This document shows, one piece after another, positions 20,432 through 29,722 of a DNA stretch of 64,000 bases. How positions within the stretch are numbered: position 1 is the stretch's first letter; each line of letters starts with the position of its first letter. Source of the stretch: Mycobacterium sp. SMC-2. GTDB taxonomy: Bacteria; Actinomycetota; Actinomycetes; Mycobacteriales; Mycobacteriaceae. The position numbers and the translations under genes are program-made. The notes beneath the pieces were generated by a model. That model did not search any database. It was given only the letters and a program-made list of their open reading frames with translations, and was not told where the DNA came from. The stretch covers positions 5,270,001-5,334,000 of the forward strand of contig NZ_CP079863.1 in the NCBI RefSeq assembly GCF_025263485.1. Reading direction: 5' to 3'.

Positions 20432-22690
20432 ATGACCGACAACACCCCGGATATCCCGCTGGGGTCGTGGCTGGCCGGCTTGCCCGACGAGCGGCTGATC
20501 CGACTGCTGGAGCTGCGGCCGGACCTCGCCCAGCCCCCGCCCGGCAGCATCGCCGCGCTGGCCGCGCGCGCGCAGGCCCGCCAGTCGGTCAAGGCCGCCA
20601 CCGACGAGCTCGACTTCCTGCGGCTGGCGGTGCTCGACGCGCTGTTGGTGCTGCAAGCCGATGCCACGCCGGTCCCGACGGCCAAACTGCTGGCGCTGAT
20701 CGGCGAGCGCGCCCCCGAGGCGGACGTGGTCGGCGCGCTGGACGATCTGCGGGAGCGCGCCCTGGTCTGGGGTGACGCCGCGCTTCGTGTCGCACCCGAC
20801 GCCGGGACGGCACTCCCCTGGTATCCGGGCCAGGTCACCCTCGAGGACGCCTCCCGCAGTGGCGAAGAGATCGCCGGCCTCATCGACGACCTCAGCGAGG
20901 CGCAGCTGGACGTGCTGGAAAGGCTTCTGGAGGGTTCCCCGATGGGCCGCACCCGTGACGCCGCGCCCGGCGCCCCCCCGGACCGGCCGGTGCCCCAGCT
21001 GCTGGCGATGGGCCTGCTGCGCCGCATCGACGCCGAGACGGTGATCCTGCCCCGCCACGTCGGGCAGGTGCTGCGCGGCGAACAGCCCGGCCCCATGCGA
21101 TTGACCGCACCGGACCCGGTGGTCTCGACCACCACCACCGGCGACGTCGACGCGGCGGCGGCCGGCGCCACCATCGACCTGCTGCGAGAACTCGACGTCC
21201 TGATCGAAACGCTAGCCGCCGCACCGGTTTCCGAGCTGCGCAGCGGCGGACTGGGAATTCGGGACGTCAAACGGCTCAGCAAGGTGACCGGCATCGACGA
21301 GTCGCGGCTGGGTCTGGTCCTCGAGGTGGCGGCCGCGGCCGGCTTGATCGCGAGCGGGATGCCCGACCCGGAACCGGCAAGCGGCGAGGGCCCGTACTGG
21401 GCGCCGACCGTGGCCACCGAACGGTTCGCGGCGCTGCCCGCCGCCGAGCGCTGGCAGCTGCTGGCGACCAGCTGGCTGGACCTGCCGAGCCGGCCGGCCT
21501 TGGTCGGGACTCGGGGACCCGACGCCAAACCCTATGGCGCCCTTACCGATGCGCTGTACTCCACGGCCGCACCGCTGGATCGCCGGCTGCTGCTGGGGAT
21601 GCTGGCCCACTTGCCGCCGGGTGCGGGTGTGAATGCGGTCGAAGCCTCCGCGGCACTCATCTGGCGACGCCCCCGCTGGGCCAAGCGGCTGCAGCCCGGA
21701 CCCGTGGGTGACCTGCTGGCCGAGAGCCAGGCGCTGGGGCTGGTGGGGCGGGGTGCGCTCAGCACCCCCGGCCGTGCCCTGATCGACGACAGCGCCGACG
21801 CCCAGGCCGCGATCGATGCCATGGCGCGGGTCCTGCCCAAACCGATCGACTACTTCCTGGTCCAGGCCGACCTGACCGTGGTGGTGCCGGGCCCGCTGCA
21901 GCGCGACCTCGCCGAGCAGCTGGCCGCGGTGGCCACCGTCGAATCGGCCGGCACCGCGATGGTGTACCGGATCAGCGAGCAGTCGATCCGGCATGCGCTC
22001 GACGTGGGAAAGACCAGCGACTGGATGCATGCCCTGTTCGCCAACCATTCCAAAACTCCTGTGCCGCAAGGGCTTACCTACCTCATCGACGACGTCGCGC
22101 GCCGGCATGGCCAGCTGCGGATCGGCATGGCGGCTTCGTTTGTGCGATGCGAGGACCCGGCGCTGCTGGCGCAAGCCGTGGCCGCCCCCGCGACGGAAGG
22201 GGTGCAACTGCGCGCCCTGGCCCCGACGGTCGCGGTGTCTCCGGCTCCGATCGGCGAGGTGCTGGCCGCGCTGCGGGCGGCGGGCTTCGCCCCGGCGGCC
22301 GAGGACTCCACCGGCGCCATCGTCGACGTCCGGCCTCGTGGGGCCCGGGTGCCCACGCCCGCGCAGCGGCGGCCCTACCGCCCGATGCCGCGCCCGAACG
22401 CCGAGAACCTGAACGCGGTGGTGGCGGTGCTGCGAAAGGTGACCGCCGCACCGTTCGGCAACAATCGCGTCGATCCGGCGGTCACCATGTCGTTGTTACA
22501 GCGCGCGGCCAAGGAACAAGACACGTTGGTAATTGGTTATTTGGATGCCGCGGGTGTCGCGACCCAGCGGGTTGTGGCGCCGATCACCGTTCGGGGCGGT
22601 CAGCTCACCGCATTCGACTCGGCGTCTGGGCGTCTGCGCGAGTTCGCCATCCACCGCATCACGTCGGTGGTGTCGGCCGCCGGCCGATAA
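20432..22690 (+). CDS. Helicase-associated (XPB/Ssl2-like N-terminal domain) protein, Rv0862c-like
   Basis: 752 residues starting [13 protein letters not shown], close to the 756 of Rv0862c. No Walker motifs are visible. The C-terminal half ([21 protein letters not shown], cut here) carries the helicase XPB/Ssl2 N-terminal-type domain, and the tail ([26 protein letters not shown], cut) resembles a WYL-like or helicase C-terminal segment. The stop is 54 nt before the XPB helicase gene on the same strand, so the two probably act together in DNA repair (inference). Confidence 0.85.
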   Translation: MTDNTPDIPLGSWLAGLPDERLIRLLELRPDLAQPPPGSIAALAARAQARQSVKAATDELDFLRLAVLDALLVLQADATPVPTAKLLALIGERAPEADVVGALDDLRERALVWGDAALRVAPDAGTALPWYPGQVTLEDASRSGEEIAGLIDDLSEAQLDVLERLLEGSPMGRTRDAAPGAPPDRPVPQLLAMGLLRRIDAETVILPRHVGQVLRGEQPGPMRLTAPDPVVSTTTTGDVDAAAAGATIDLLRELDVLIETLAAAPVSELRSGGLGIRDVKRLSKVTGIDESRLGLVLEVAAAAGLIASGMPDPEPASGEGPYWAPTVATERFAALPAAERWQLLATSWLDLPSRPALVGTRGPDAKPYGALTDALYSTAAPLDRRLLLGMLAHLPPGAGVNAVEASAALIWRRPRWAKRLQPGPVGDLLAESQALGLVGRGALSTPGRALIDDSADAQAAIDAMARVLPKPIDYFLVQADLTVVVPGPLQRDLAEQLAAVATVESAGTAMVYRISEQSIRHALDVGKTSDWMHALFANHSKTPVPQGLTYLIDDVARRHGQLRIGMAASFVRCEDPALLAQAVAAPATEGVQLRALAPTVAVSPAPIGEVLAALRAAGFAPAAEDSTGAIVDVRPRGARVPTPAQRRPYRPMPRPNAENLNAVVAVLRKVTAAPFGNNRVDPAVTMSLLQRAAKEQDTLVIGYLDAAGVATQRVVAPITVRGGQLTAFDSASGRLREFAIHRITSVVSAAGR

Positions 22691-22744
22691 TGGATGGGCG
22701 ATGACTCGCGGCGACGATGCAGAGAATGAAAAGGAGCGGCGCCA

Positions 22745-24394
22745 TTGACTGACGGCCCGTTGATTGTGCAGTCCGACAAGACGGTGCTGCTCGAAGTCGA
22801 CCACGAGCAGGCCGGCGCGGCGCGCGCCGCCATTGCGCCGTTCGCCGAACTCGAGCGCGCGCCCGAGCACGTGCACACCTACCGCGTCACCCCGCTGGCG
22901 CTGTGGAACGCCCGCGCCGCCGGCCACGACGCCGAGCAGGTCGTCGACGCACTGGTCAGCTACTCGCGCTACGCGGTGCCCCAGCCGCTGCTGGTCGACA
23001 TCGTCGACACCATGGCCCGCTACGGCCGCCTGCAACTGGTCAAACACCCGGCACACGGCCTCACGTTGGTCAGCCTGGACCGGGCGGTGCTCGAGGAGGT
23101 GCTGCGCAACAAGAAGATCGCACCCATGCTCGGCGCCCGGATCGACGACGATACGGTCGTCGTCCACCCCAGCGAGCGCGGCCGCGTAAAACAGATGCTG
23201 CTCAAAATCGGTTGGCCCGCGGAGGATCTCGCGGGTTATGTCGACGGCGAGGCACACCCGATCAGCCTGGCTCAGGAGGGCTGGCACCTGCGCGATTACC
23301 AGCAGATGGCCACCGATTCGTTCTGGTCCGGCGGCTCGGGAGTGGTGGTCCTTCCGTGCGGGGCCGGCAAGACGCTGGTCGGTGCTGCCGCGATGGCGAA
23401 GGCCAGCGCGACGACGCTCATTTTGGTCACCAACATCGTCGCGGCGCGGCAATGGAAGCGCGAGCTGGTGGCGCGCACCTCGCTGACCGAGGACGAGATC
23501 GGCGAATATTCCGGGGAGCGCAAGGAGATTCGGCCCGTCACCATCTCGACGTATCAGATGATCACCCGCCGCACCAAGGGCGAGTACCGGCATCTCGAGC
23601 TCTTCGACAGCCGCGACTGGGGGCTGATCATCTACGACGAGGTTCACCTGCTGCCGGCGCCGGTGTTCCGGATGACCGCCGACCTGCAATCCAAGCGGCG
23701 GCTAGGCCTGACCGCCACACTGGTCCGCGAAGACGGCCGCGAGGGCGATGTCTTCTCCCTGATCGGCCCGAAGCGCTATGACGCGCCGTGGAAGGACATC
23801 GAGGCCCAGGGCTGGATCGCGCCGGCGGAGTGCGTCGAAGTGCGGGTCACCATGACCGACAACGAGCGAATGATGTACGCGACCGCCGAACCCGAAGAGC
23901 GCTATCGGGTTTGTTCGACGGCGCACACCAAAATGGCTGTGGTCAAGTCGATTCTGGACAAGCACCCCGGCGAACAGACGCTGGTGATCGGCGCCTACCT
24001 CGACCAGCTCGACGAGCTGGGCGCCGAGCTCAACGCCCCGGTCATCCAGGGGTCGACCCGGACCAAGGAACGCGAGGAGCTGTTCGACGCGTTCCGCCGC
24101 GGTGACGTGTCCACGCTGGTGGTATCCAAGGTGGCCAATTTCTCCATCGACTTACCGGAAGCGTCTGTGGCCGTTCAGGTTTCGGGTACCTTCGGCTCCC
24201 GCCAGGAGGAGGCGCAGCGGCTGGGGCGGTTACTGCGGCCCAAGGCCGACGGTGGCGGCGCCATCTTCTACTCCGTAGTCGCGCGCGACAGCCTGGACGC
24301 CGAGTACGCTGCACACCGGCAGCGTTTCCTCGCCGAGCAGGGTTACGGCTACATCATCCGCGACGCGGACGACCTGCTGGGGCCGGCCATCTAG
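22745..24394 (+). CDS. ercc3: DNA helicase XPB (ERCC3-type)
   Basis: 549-residue superfamily-2 3'-5' DNA helicase. N-terminal damage-recognition-like domain, then Walker A LPCGAGKT (~residues 203-210), DEVH box near 297, motif III TAT, and C-terminal motifs VSKVANFSIDLPEASVAVQVSG and RQEEAQRLGRLLRP, given in pieces. The start is TTG 22745 (MTDGPLIVQSD) behind AAAAGGAG; no better ATG is available upstream. Homologue of Rv0861c. Bacterial XPB unwinds forked DNA and is linked to nucleotide-excision repair. Confidence 0.94.
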   Translation: MTDGPLIVQSDKTVLLEVDHEQAGAARAAIAPFAELERAPEHVHTYRVTPLALWNARAAGHDAEQVVDALVSYSRYAVPQPLLVDIVDTMARYGRLQLVKHPAHGLTLVSLDRAVLEEVLRNKKIAPMLGARIDDDTVVVHPSERGRVKQMLLKIGWPAEDLAGYVDGEAHPISLAQEGWHLRDYQQMATDSFWSGGSGVVVLPCGAGKTLVGAAAMAKASATTLILVTNIVAARQWKRELVARTSLTEDEIGEYSGERKEIRPVTISTYQMITRRTKGEYRHLELFDSRDWGLIIYDEVHLLPAPVFRMTADLQSKRRLGLTATLVREDGREGDVFSLIGPKRYDAPWKDIEAQGWIAPAECVEVRVTMTDNERMMYATAEPEERYRVCSTAHTKMAVVKSILDKHPGEQTLVIGAYLDQLDELGAELNAPVIQGSTRTKEREELFDAFRRGDVSTLVVSKVANFSIDLPEASVAVQVSGTFGSRQEEAQRLGRLLRPKADGGGAIFYSVVARDSLDAEYAAHRQRFLAEQGYGYIIRDADDLLGPAI

Positions 24395-24400
24395 CCGCGA

Positions 24401-24452
24401 GCAGACCCAAACTCGCACGAAAAGCGCTGAACTAACACGAGTTTGCGTCTGC
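24401..24452. terminator. 15-bp stem hairpin between convergent XPB and thiolase genes
   Basis: GCAGACCCAAACTCG (24401-24415) pairs with CGAGTTTGCGTCTGC (24438-24452) at 14 of 15 positions around a 22-base loop. It begins 7 bp after the XPB stop and ends 12 bp before the thiolase stop. Likely a bidirectional terminator. The element resembles intergenic sequences I associate with mycobacterial genomes in general, so it may be a dispersed repeat. Confidence 0.7.
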
Positions 24453-24464
24453 CCGCGCCGCTAA

Positions 24465-25610
24465 CTAGAGCGACAGGATGGTCGCCGACGCGGTGCCGGG
24501 TGCGCCGTACACCTGGGCCAGGCCGACGCGCGGGTTGCCGGGCACCTGACGCTCGCCCGCCTCACCGCGGAGCTGACGCACAAGTTCGTGCATCTGCCGC
24601 AGCCCGGACGCGCCGATCGGCTCGCCGTTGGCGATCAACCCGCCGTCGGTGTTGACCGGCATCGAGCCGTGGATCTCGGTCGCGCCGTCGGCCAGTAGCT
24701 TCTCCTGCTCGCCGTCGGCGCACAGGCCCGTCTCGGCCATGTGGATCACCTCGTTGCCGGCGTCGGTGTCCTGAAGTTGCGCCACGTCGACATCCTCGGG
24801 GCCGATGCCGGCGGCCTCGTAGGCCGCCTTGGCCGCGTACACCGTCGGGGAGACGTCGCCGTCCAACGGAGCGAACGTGGCGTGCACCTCGTAGGCGCCG
24901 TAACGGCGGGTGCGGATTTCGCAGGCGCGCACGTACACCGGCTTGTCGGTGTACTTGTGCGCGATGTCGCCCCGGCACATGATCACCGCGGCGGCGCCCT
25001 CGTCGGGCGCGCAGAACATGTACTGCGTCAGCGGGTAGTTGAGCACCGGGGAGTTGAGGATCTCTTCCTCGGAAATCGGCTTGCGGCGGAACGCATTCGG
25101 GTTCAGCGCGCCGTTGCGGAAGTTCTTGGCGGCCACCTTGGCCAAAGTGGCCTGCGAGATGTTGTGGTCGTGCAGGTACTTGTTGGCCTTCATCCCGAAG
25201 AACTTGGTGGTGACGAACTGCCCGTTCTGGGCGTACCACTGCGGCAGCGCCAGCTTGGCGGGGTCGTCGGTGAACGCGCCGCGCGGGTGCTTGTCCAGGC
25301 CGATGGCGATGCCGATGTCGTACTTGCCCAACCGGATGGTGTCGGCGGTCTGCTGAATGGCACTGGCTGCGGTGGCGCACGCGTTGAACACGTTGGTGAA
25401 CGTGATGCCGGTCAACCCAACCAGGCGGGTGACCGCGTCGGGGTTGGACACCTCGTGACTACCGCCGAAGCCGAACTGAATGTCCTTCCACGACACCCCG
25501 GCGTCGGCGAGCGCGGATTGGATGGCCTCGGCGCCCATCTGCATCGCGGTCTTCTCGAAGCGGCCGAACGGGTGCAGGCCCACGCCGATGATGGCGACGT
25601 CGTTGGTCAT
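24465..25610 (-). CDS. Thiolase-fold protein (SCP-x/acetyl-CoA acetyltransferase-like)
   Basis: 381-residue thiolase superfamily member with nucleophile Cys78 in NACATAAS and the C-terminal substrate-pocket motifs QDTDAGNEV and VNTDGGLIANGEPIGASG. The second catalytic Cys-containing CXG motif of degradative thiolases is replaced by QVYGAPGTA, which points to the non-classical SCP-x/lipid-transfer-associated branch, which often works with an OB-fold DUF35 partner. That partner is encoded 10 nt upstream. Predicted role is in retro-Claisen or aldol-type cleavage of sterol or fatty acyl-CoA side chains (inference). Confidence 0.85.
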   Translation of the reverse strand: MTNDVAIIGVGLHPFGRFEKTAMQMGAEAIQSALADAGVSWKDIQFGFGGSHEVSNPDAVTRLVGLTGITFTNVFNACATAASAIQQTADTIRLGKYDIGIAIGLDKHPRGAFTDDPAKLALPQWYAQNGQFVTTKFFGMKANKYLHDHNISQATLAKVAAKNFRNGALNPNAFRRKPISEEEILNSPVLNYPLTQYMFCAPDEGAAAVIMCRGDIAHKYTDKPVYVRACEIRTRRYGAYEVHATFAPLDGDVSPTVYAAKAAYEAAGIGPEDVDVAQLQDTDAGNEVIHMAETGLCADGEQEKLLADGATEIHGSMPVNTDGGLIANGEPIGASGLRQMHELVRQLRGEAGERQVPGNPRVGLAQVYGAPGTASATILSL

Positions 25611-25620
25611 CTCAGCTCTC

Positions 25621-26037
25621 CTACGCGACCGGCTGGAACGCGAACGTCATGATTTCGGTGCCCTCTTCGTCAGTGGTGAGCGGGACCATGGTCAGCTCGA
25701 CCTCCTGACCGAATTGCAGCTTGGCCGGGTCGTTCTCGGTCAGCCGCCCCTCGACTCGGATCACGTCGTCGAGCTGGACCAGCCCCACGCCGAACGGGAC
25801 GAAGTCCTTGCCGGCCGGGCCGGCGTACGGAGCCCCGGGCGGGAAGCCCTGAGTGGTCCACGCGACGAGGGTTCCGCGGCGCGGCAGCAACACCTCGGAC
25901 ATGTCACCGAGGCTGCAACGCGGACACCACTGCTGCACGGGAAAGGTGGTGGCGCCGCAACTGCCGCACCGGCTGCCGATCAGCTGTGGGTTCTCATCGG
26001 GCCAGGTAGAGATCTCGGGGGCGAGTGCCTTCTGCAT
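25621..26037 (-). CDS. Zn-ribbon/OB-fold (DUF35) acyl-CoA-associated protein
   Basis: 138 residues. An N-terminal rubredoxin-like zinc ribbon (Cys24, Cys27, Cys38, Cys41 in CGSCG ... CPRC) is followed by an OB-fold (RGTLVAWTTQGF ... FQPVA). DUF35 proteins partner with thiolase- or aldolase-fold enzymes. Start 26037 (MQKALAPE) is fixed by a GGAGG upstream; the open frame to 26397 is unsupported. Gap to the thiolase is 10 nt, so it is the first gene of a two-gene operon. Confidence 0.85.
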   Translation of the reverse strand: MQKALAPEISTWPDENPQLIGSRCGSCGATTFPVQQWCPRCSLGDMSEVLLPRRGTLVAWTTQGFPPGAPYAGPAGKDFVPFGVGLVQLDDVIRVEGRLTENDPAKLQFGQEVELTMVPLTTDEEGTEIMTFAFQPVA

Positions 26038-26211
26038 CGGGCGATCCTCCAAAAGCGTCCGCGGTGCGCCAACAGATTGTTGCTGACTGAAACCGTATAA
26101 CAGCTTTCCGAAAAGTGGAAACCGCATTCTCATTGTGGTGGCCCGCCCGGTGCGGGGTGCGGCAACCGGGCGGCTATCTTGGGATCGCCGTCGCAACCGA
26201 GGAGACTCCCC

Positions 26212-26505
26212 ATGCCAGTCACCGTGATACTCGAACTGAACTTCAAGCCCGACGCGGTGCCGCAGGCGCGCGACGTCATGGGCCGGGCGTTGCGGGACAC
26301 CCGGGCGTTCGCCGGGAACCTCCGCACCGACGTGCTCGTCGATGAGGACGACGACGCCCACTGGCTGATCTATGAACTGTGGGACACGGTCGAGCACGAC
26401 GAGGCATACCGCGCGTTTCGTGCCGGCGAAGGCCGGCTGACCGATTTGCCGCCGCTGCTGGCCGAGCCGCCCGTCAAGAAGCGGTACGTCACTTCCGACA
26501 TCTGA
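26212..26505 (+). CDS. ABM-domain (quinol monooxygenase-like) protein
   Basis: 97-residue dimeric alpha/beta-barrel protein of the antibiotic-biosynthesis-monooxygenase group. Features are VTVILELNFKPD, VLVDEDDDAHWLIYELWDT and an aromatic helix (EAYRAFRAGEG). ATG 26212 follows GAGGAGAC. Members include cofactor-free oxygenases and accessory folds; the substrate is unknown. Divergent from the OB-fold gene and convergent with the LLM oxidoreductase, four bases between stops. Confidence 0.75.
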   Translation: MPVTVILELNFKPDAVPQARDVMGRALRDTRAFAGNLRTDVLVDEDDDAHWLIYELWDTVEHDEAYRAFRAGEGRLTDLPPLLAEPPVKKRYVTSDI

Positions 26506-26509
26506 CGGT

Positions 26510-27499
26510 TTAGCTCAACGCGGGAATCACCTCGCGCTCGAACAGCTCGACGCCTGAGCGGTCATACGCGGCCTCCGGGAAATAGCAGATGGCGTAGTCG
26601 CACCCGAGGTCGCGGAGCTTGGCGATCCGCTCGATCACCTGTTCCGGTGTGCCCGTCGCCGAATCGGGTCCGCTGCCGGCGGCGAGCATCGCATCCGCGG
26701 CCGCCTCGGGCACGTAGCGGACGATACGGTCGCGGACCCGCCGCAGCCGGTCGTTGACGTCGGCCTCCGACGTGCCGACGACGGCGTTGAAGTTGGCCGA
26801 ACGGACGATGGCGTCGAAGTCGGTCCCAACCTGCCGACAGTGCTGCGCCAGCACTTCCGACTTGTGCGCGAACGCCTCGGGTTCCGGGGTGAAGTTGGTG
26901 TACTGCGCGTATTTCGCGGCGATGCGCAGGGTAACCTTCTCACCGCCGCCGGCGATCCAGAGTGGAATCCCGTTGTCCTGCAAAGGCTTGGGGGAAATGA
27001 TGGCGCCGTCGACCTGGTAGTGCTTGCCGTCGAAGCTGACCTTGCCGTCGCGCCAGGCATCGCGCATGATCTGTACGCCCTCGTCCAGCCGACCCAGCCG
27101 CACGCCGGCCGACGGGAAACCGTAACCGTAAGCGCGCCATTCATGTTCGTACCAGCCGCCGCCGATGCCCATCTGGATCCGACCGCCGGAGATGATGTCG
27201 GCGGTCGCCGCGACCTTGGCCAGGTACACCGGATTGCGGTAGCTCATCGCGGTGCACATCTGGCCGAGTTTGATCCGCGACGTGACCGCCCCGTAGGCGG
27301 CCATCAGCGACCACGCCTCGTGGGTGGCTTCGCCGGTCGGCATCGGGACCGTGTGGAAGTGGTCGTAGACCCACAGCGAGTCCCAGGCGCCGTTGTCGGC
27401 ATAGGTGGCCAGGTCGCGCATCACCGCCCAGTGCTTGTCCGGTTCGATGTCGACCAGATCCATTCGCCAGCCCTGCGGGATGAAGAGACCGAAGCGCAT
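26510..27499 (-). CDS. LLM-class F420-dependent oxidoreductase
   Basis: 329-residue luciferase-like TIM barrel. Signatures include MRFGLFIPQGW at the start, WDSLWVYDHFH, QMCTAMSYRNPVYLAKVAAT with RIQMGIGGGWYEHEW, and GIPLWIAGGGEKV, each conserved in F420-dependent members. ATG 27499 is chosen over 27529 because it aligns with the family start. Predicted hydride transfer with F420 or FMN; the substrate is unknown. Confidence 0.85.
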   Translation of the reverse strand: MRFGLFIPQGWRMDLVDIEPDKHWAVMRDLATYADNGAWDSLWVYDHFHTVPMPTGEATHEAWSLMAAYGAVTSRIKLGQMCTAMSYRNPVYLAKVAATADIISGGRIQMGIGGGWYEHEWRAYGYGFPSAGVRLGRLDEGVQIMRDAWRDGKVSFDGKHYQVDGAIISPKPLQDNGIPLWIAGGGEKVTLRIAAKYAQYTNFTPEPEAFAHKSEVLAQHCRQVGTDFDAIVRSANFNAVVGTSEADVNDRLRRVRDRIVRYVPEAAADAMLAAGSGPDSATGTPEQVIERIAKLRDLGCDYAICYFPEAAYDRSGVELFEREVIPALS

Positions 27500-27608
27500 A
27501 GCAACGGACTCTAGCCCCGCGGGGCCCACCGCAGATGGATAAGTCGCGGGCAGCGGTCCGGCGGGCCGCCGCTAGGCTTACCCATCGTCCACCAAGCGGG
27601 AGGTCGCC

Positions 27609-28850
27609 ATGCGGATTCTCGTGTCCGGTGCCAGCATCGCAGGCCCGGTGCTGGCGTACTGGCTGACCCGCCACGGCTTCGACGTCACCGTCGTCGAGCG
27701 CGCGCCCACCTTGCGTAAAACCGGCGGCCACGCCGTCGACCTTTTCCGTCCCGCGATGGAGATTTCGGCGAAGATGGGCGTCCTGTCCCAGATCGAGGCA
27801 CTCGCCACCGGAACGAACCGCATGACCATGCATCGGGAAGGCCGGGCGCGCCCCTTCGAGATCGACCTCACCAAGATCTACGCCGCCACGTCGGACCGGC
27901 ACGTGGAGATCATGCGTGACGACCTGAGCGACATCTACTACTCCGCCGGCCGCGACGAAGTCGAGTACCTGTTCGGCGACTCCGTCACCGCGATCGAGCA
28001 CGACGGCGAAGTGACGTTCGAGCATGCCCCCGCCCGCCGGTTCGACGTCATCGTCGGCGCCGACGGCCTGCACTCCAACGTTCGGCGCCTGACCTTCGGC
28101 GAGGAAGCCGACCTCACCCGGTTCCTCGGCGGCTACCTGGCGGTGGTGTCGGCCCCCAAGGCGCTGGCCAGGCGGGGCGAGGTGACCTGCCATGTCGGCA
28201 TGGGCCGCGTCGCGGCCATCTACACCGCCGAACACCTCGACGACGCACGGGCGGTCTTCCTGTTCCGCAGCGATCGGGAGCTCGATTACGACCACCGGGA
28301 TACGTTGCGGCAGAAGGCCTTGTTGCGCGACGCGCTTGCGGGCATGCACGAGCAGGTGGACGGGTGGCTAAAGGAAATCGACCGCACGCCCGCGTTCTAC
28401 TTCGATTCGATCAGCCAGCTTCGGCTGGACCGATGGTCGCGGCGGCGGGTCACCCTCGTCGGCGATGCCGGATACTGCCCCGGGCCCGCGGTGGGCGGCA
28501 GCACCAGCCTTGCGGTGCTCGGCGCCTACGTGCTGGCCGGAGAGCTCGCCCAAGCAGACGGGGACCACCTGCGCGCGTTCGCCGCCTACGAATTGCAGAT
28601 GCGCGAACCGGTGCGCCGCAGCCGGGCCTTCGCCCGCGGCGCCGCCAAGGGCATCATCCCCGGCTCGCGACTCGGGGTGTGGGCGTTGACGCGTGGCGCC
28701 CAGCTGGTGTCGCTGATGCCCGGGTCGTTGTCGCGGTCGCTGGCGAAGCTGAATGCCAAGGGCATCCGGATGCACGACTCGATGGCGGTGCCCGACTACA
28801 GTGCGACCGACCTCCAAGCGAACGAAAGGAAAGCCCGCCGATGGAATTGA
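27609..28850 (+). CDS. FAD-dependent aromatic-ring-type monooxygenase
   Basis: 413 residues, class A flavin monooxygenase. It has an N-terminal Rossmann motif (VSGASIAGPVLAYWLTRHG), a central DVIVGADGLHSNVR (the DG motif) and a C-terminal GDAGYCPGPAVGGSTSLA (the GD motif contacting FAD ribose). GGGAGG precedes ATG 27609. Predicted NAD(P)H-dependent hydroxylation; substrate not evident. The last 10 bases overlap the next LLM gene, so they are co-translated. Confidence 0.87.
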   Translation: MRILVSGASIAGPVLAYWLTRHGFDVTVVERAPTLRKTGGHAVDLFRPAMEISAKMGVLSQIEALATGTNRMTMHREGRARPFEIDLTKIYAATSDRHVEIMRDDLSDIYYSAGRDEVEYLFGDSVTAIEHDGEVTFEHAPARRFDVIVGADGLHSNVRRLTFGEEADLTRFLGGYLAVVSAPKALARRGEVTCHVGMGRVAAIYTAEHLDDARAVFLFRSDRELDYDHRDTLRQKALLRDALAGMHEQVDGWLKEIDRTPAFYFDSISQLRLDRWSRRRVTLVGDAGYCPGPAVGGSTSLAVLGAYVLAGELAQADGDHLRAFAAYELQMREPVRRSRAFARGAAKGIIPGSRLGVWALTRGAQLVSLMPGSLSRSLAKLNAKGIRMHDSMAVPDYSATDLQANERKARRWN

Positions 28851-29698
28851 CCGGTGTCGGAATCTGGAGCAGTCAACTGCGCTACGGCGATCCGTCCGAA
28901 TCCGCCGAGGCGGCAGCGGAATTGGATGAACTGGGCTTCCCAGCACTGTGGATCCCCGACGTCGGCGGGCCGGTGTTCGACGCGGTCGGCAACCTGCTCG
29001 CGGCGACGCAGCGGACCGTGATCGCCACCGGGATCCTCAACCTGTGGATGCATTCGCCCGCCGACGTCGCCGATTCCTATGCGACGCTGACCGCCGAGCA
29101 CGGGGACCGCTTCCTGCTGGGCATCGGCGTCAGCCACGCCCCGCTGATCGACGCCGGCCAACCCGGCCGCTACCGCAAACCGCTGGCGGCCACGGCGTCG
29201 TTCCTGGACGGGCTGGACGAAGCCGCACAACCAGTACCCGCCGAGAATCGGGTGCTCGCCGCTCTCGGCCCGAAGATGTTGGCCCTAGCCGCGTCCCGCG
29301 CCCGCGGGGCGCATCCCTACCTGGTCACGCCCGACCACACCGCCTTTGCCCGTGCGACTTTGGGTGACGGGCCCCTGCTGCTGCCCGAGCAGACGGTGAT
29401 CCTGACCGACAGCGGCGACGAGGCGCGGCGCATCGGAACCGATTGGCTGCGTGCGTATTTGGCGTTGCCGAACTACGCCAACAACCTGCTGCGCAGTGGC
29501 TTCTCCGAAGACGACCTGACACAGGTGAGCGATCGGCTCTTCGATGCGATCATCGCGTGGGGCGACGAATCGGCGATCATGCGCAGGGTCGGCGAGCATC
29601 GTGCGGCCGGCGCCGACCACGTGTGCGTGCAGGTGCTGCTGGACGACCCCAAGGCGTTCCCCCGCGAGCAATGGCGCCGAATCGCCGCCGCGCTGTAG
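28841..29698 (+). CDS. LLM-class F420-dependent oxidoreductase (second copy)
   Basis: 285-residue luciferase-like barrel beginning MELTGVGIWSSQLRYG, with LGFPALWIPDVGG, AERGDRF-like AEHGDRFLLGIGVSHAPLI, and a C-terminal GADHVCVQVL. This resembles the mycobacterial TIGR03620-type group. ATG 28841 lies within the end of the monooxygenase gene, with GAAAGGAAA upstream. Pairing with a flavin monooxygenase suggests sequential oxidation or reduction of one compound (inference). Confidence 0.83.
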   Translation: MELTGVGIWSSQLRYGDPSESAEAAAELDELGFPALWIPDVGGPVFDAVGNLLAATQRTVIATGILNLWMHSPADVADSYATLTAEHGDRFLLGIGVSHAPLIDAGQPGRYRKPLAATASFLDGLDEAAQPVPAENRVLAALGPKMLALAASRARGAHPYLVTPDHTAFARATLGDGPLLLPEQTVILTDSGDEARRIGTDWLRAYLALPNYANNLLRSGFSEDDLTQVSDRLFDAIIAWGDESAIMRRVGEHRAAGADHVCVQVLLDDPKAFPREQWRRIAAAL

Positions 29699-29722
29699 TG
29701 GTTTTAGGCATACCGTTGGGAT

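Noticed and set aside
20113..21528. 471-codon minus-strand open frame
   Set aside because: Almost all of it is antisense to the well-supported helicase-associated gene and is Ser/Arg-rich as expected for high-GC shadows. Only its last 69 codons, outside that gene, were kept.
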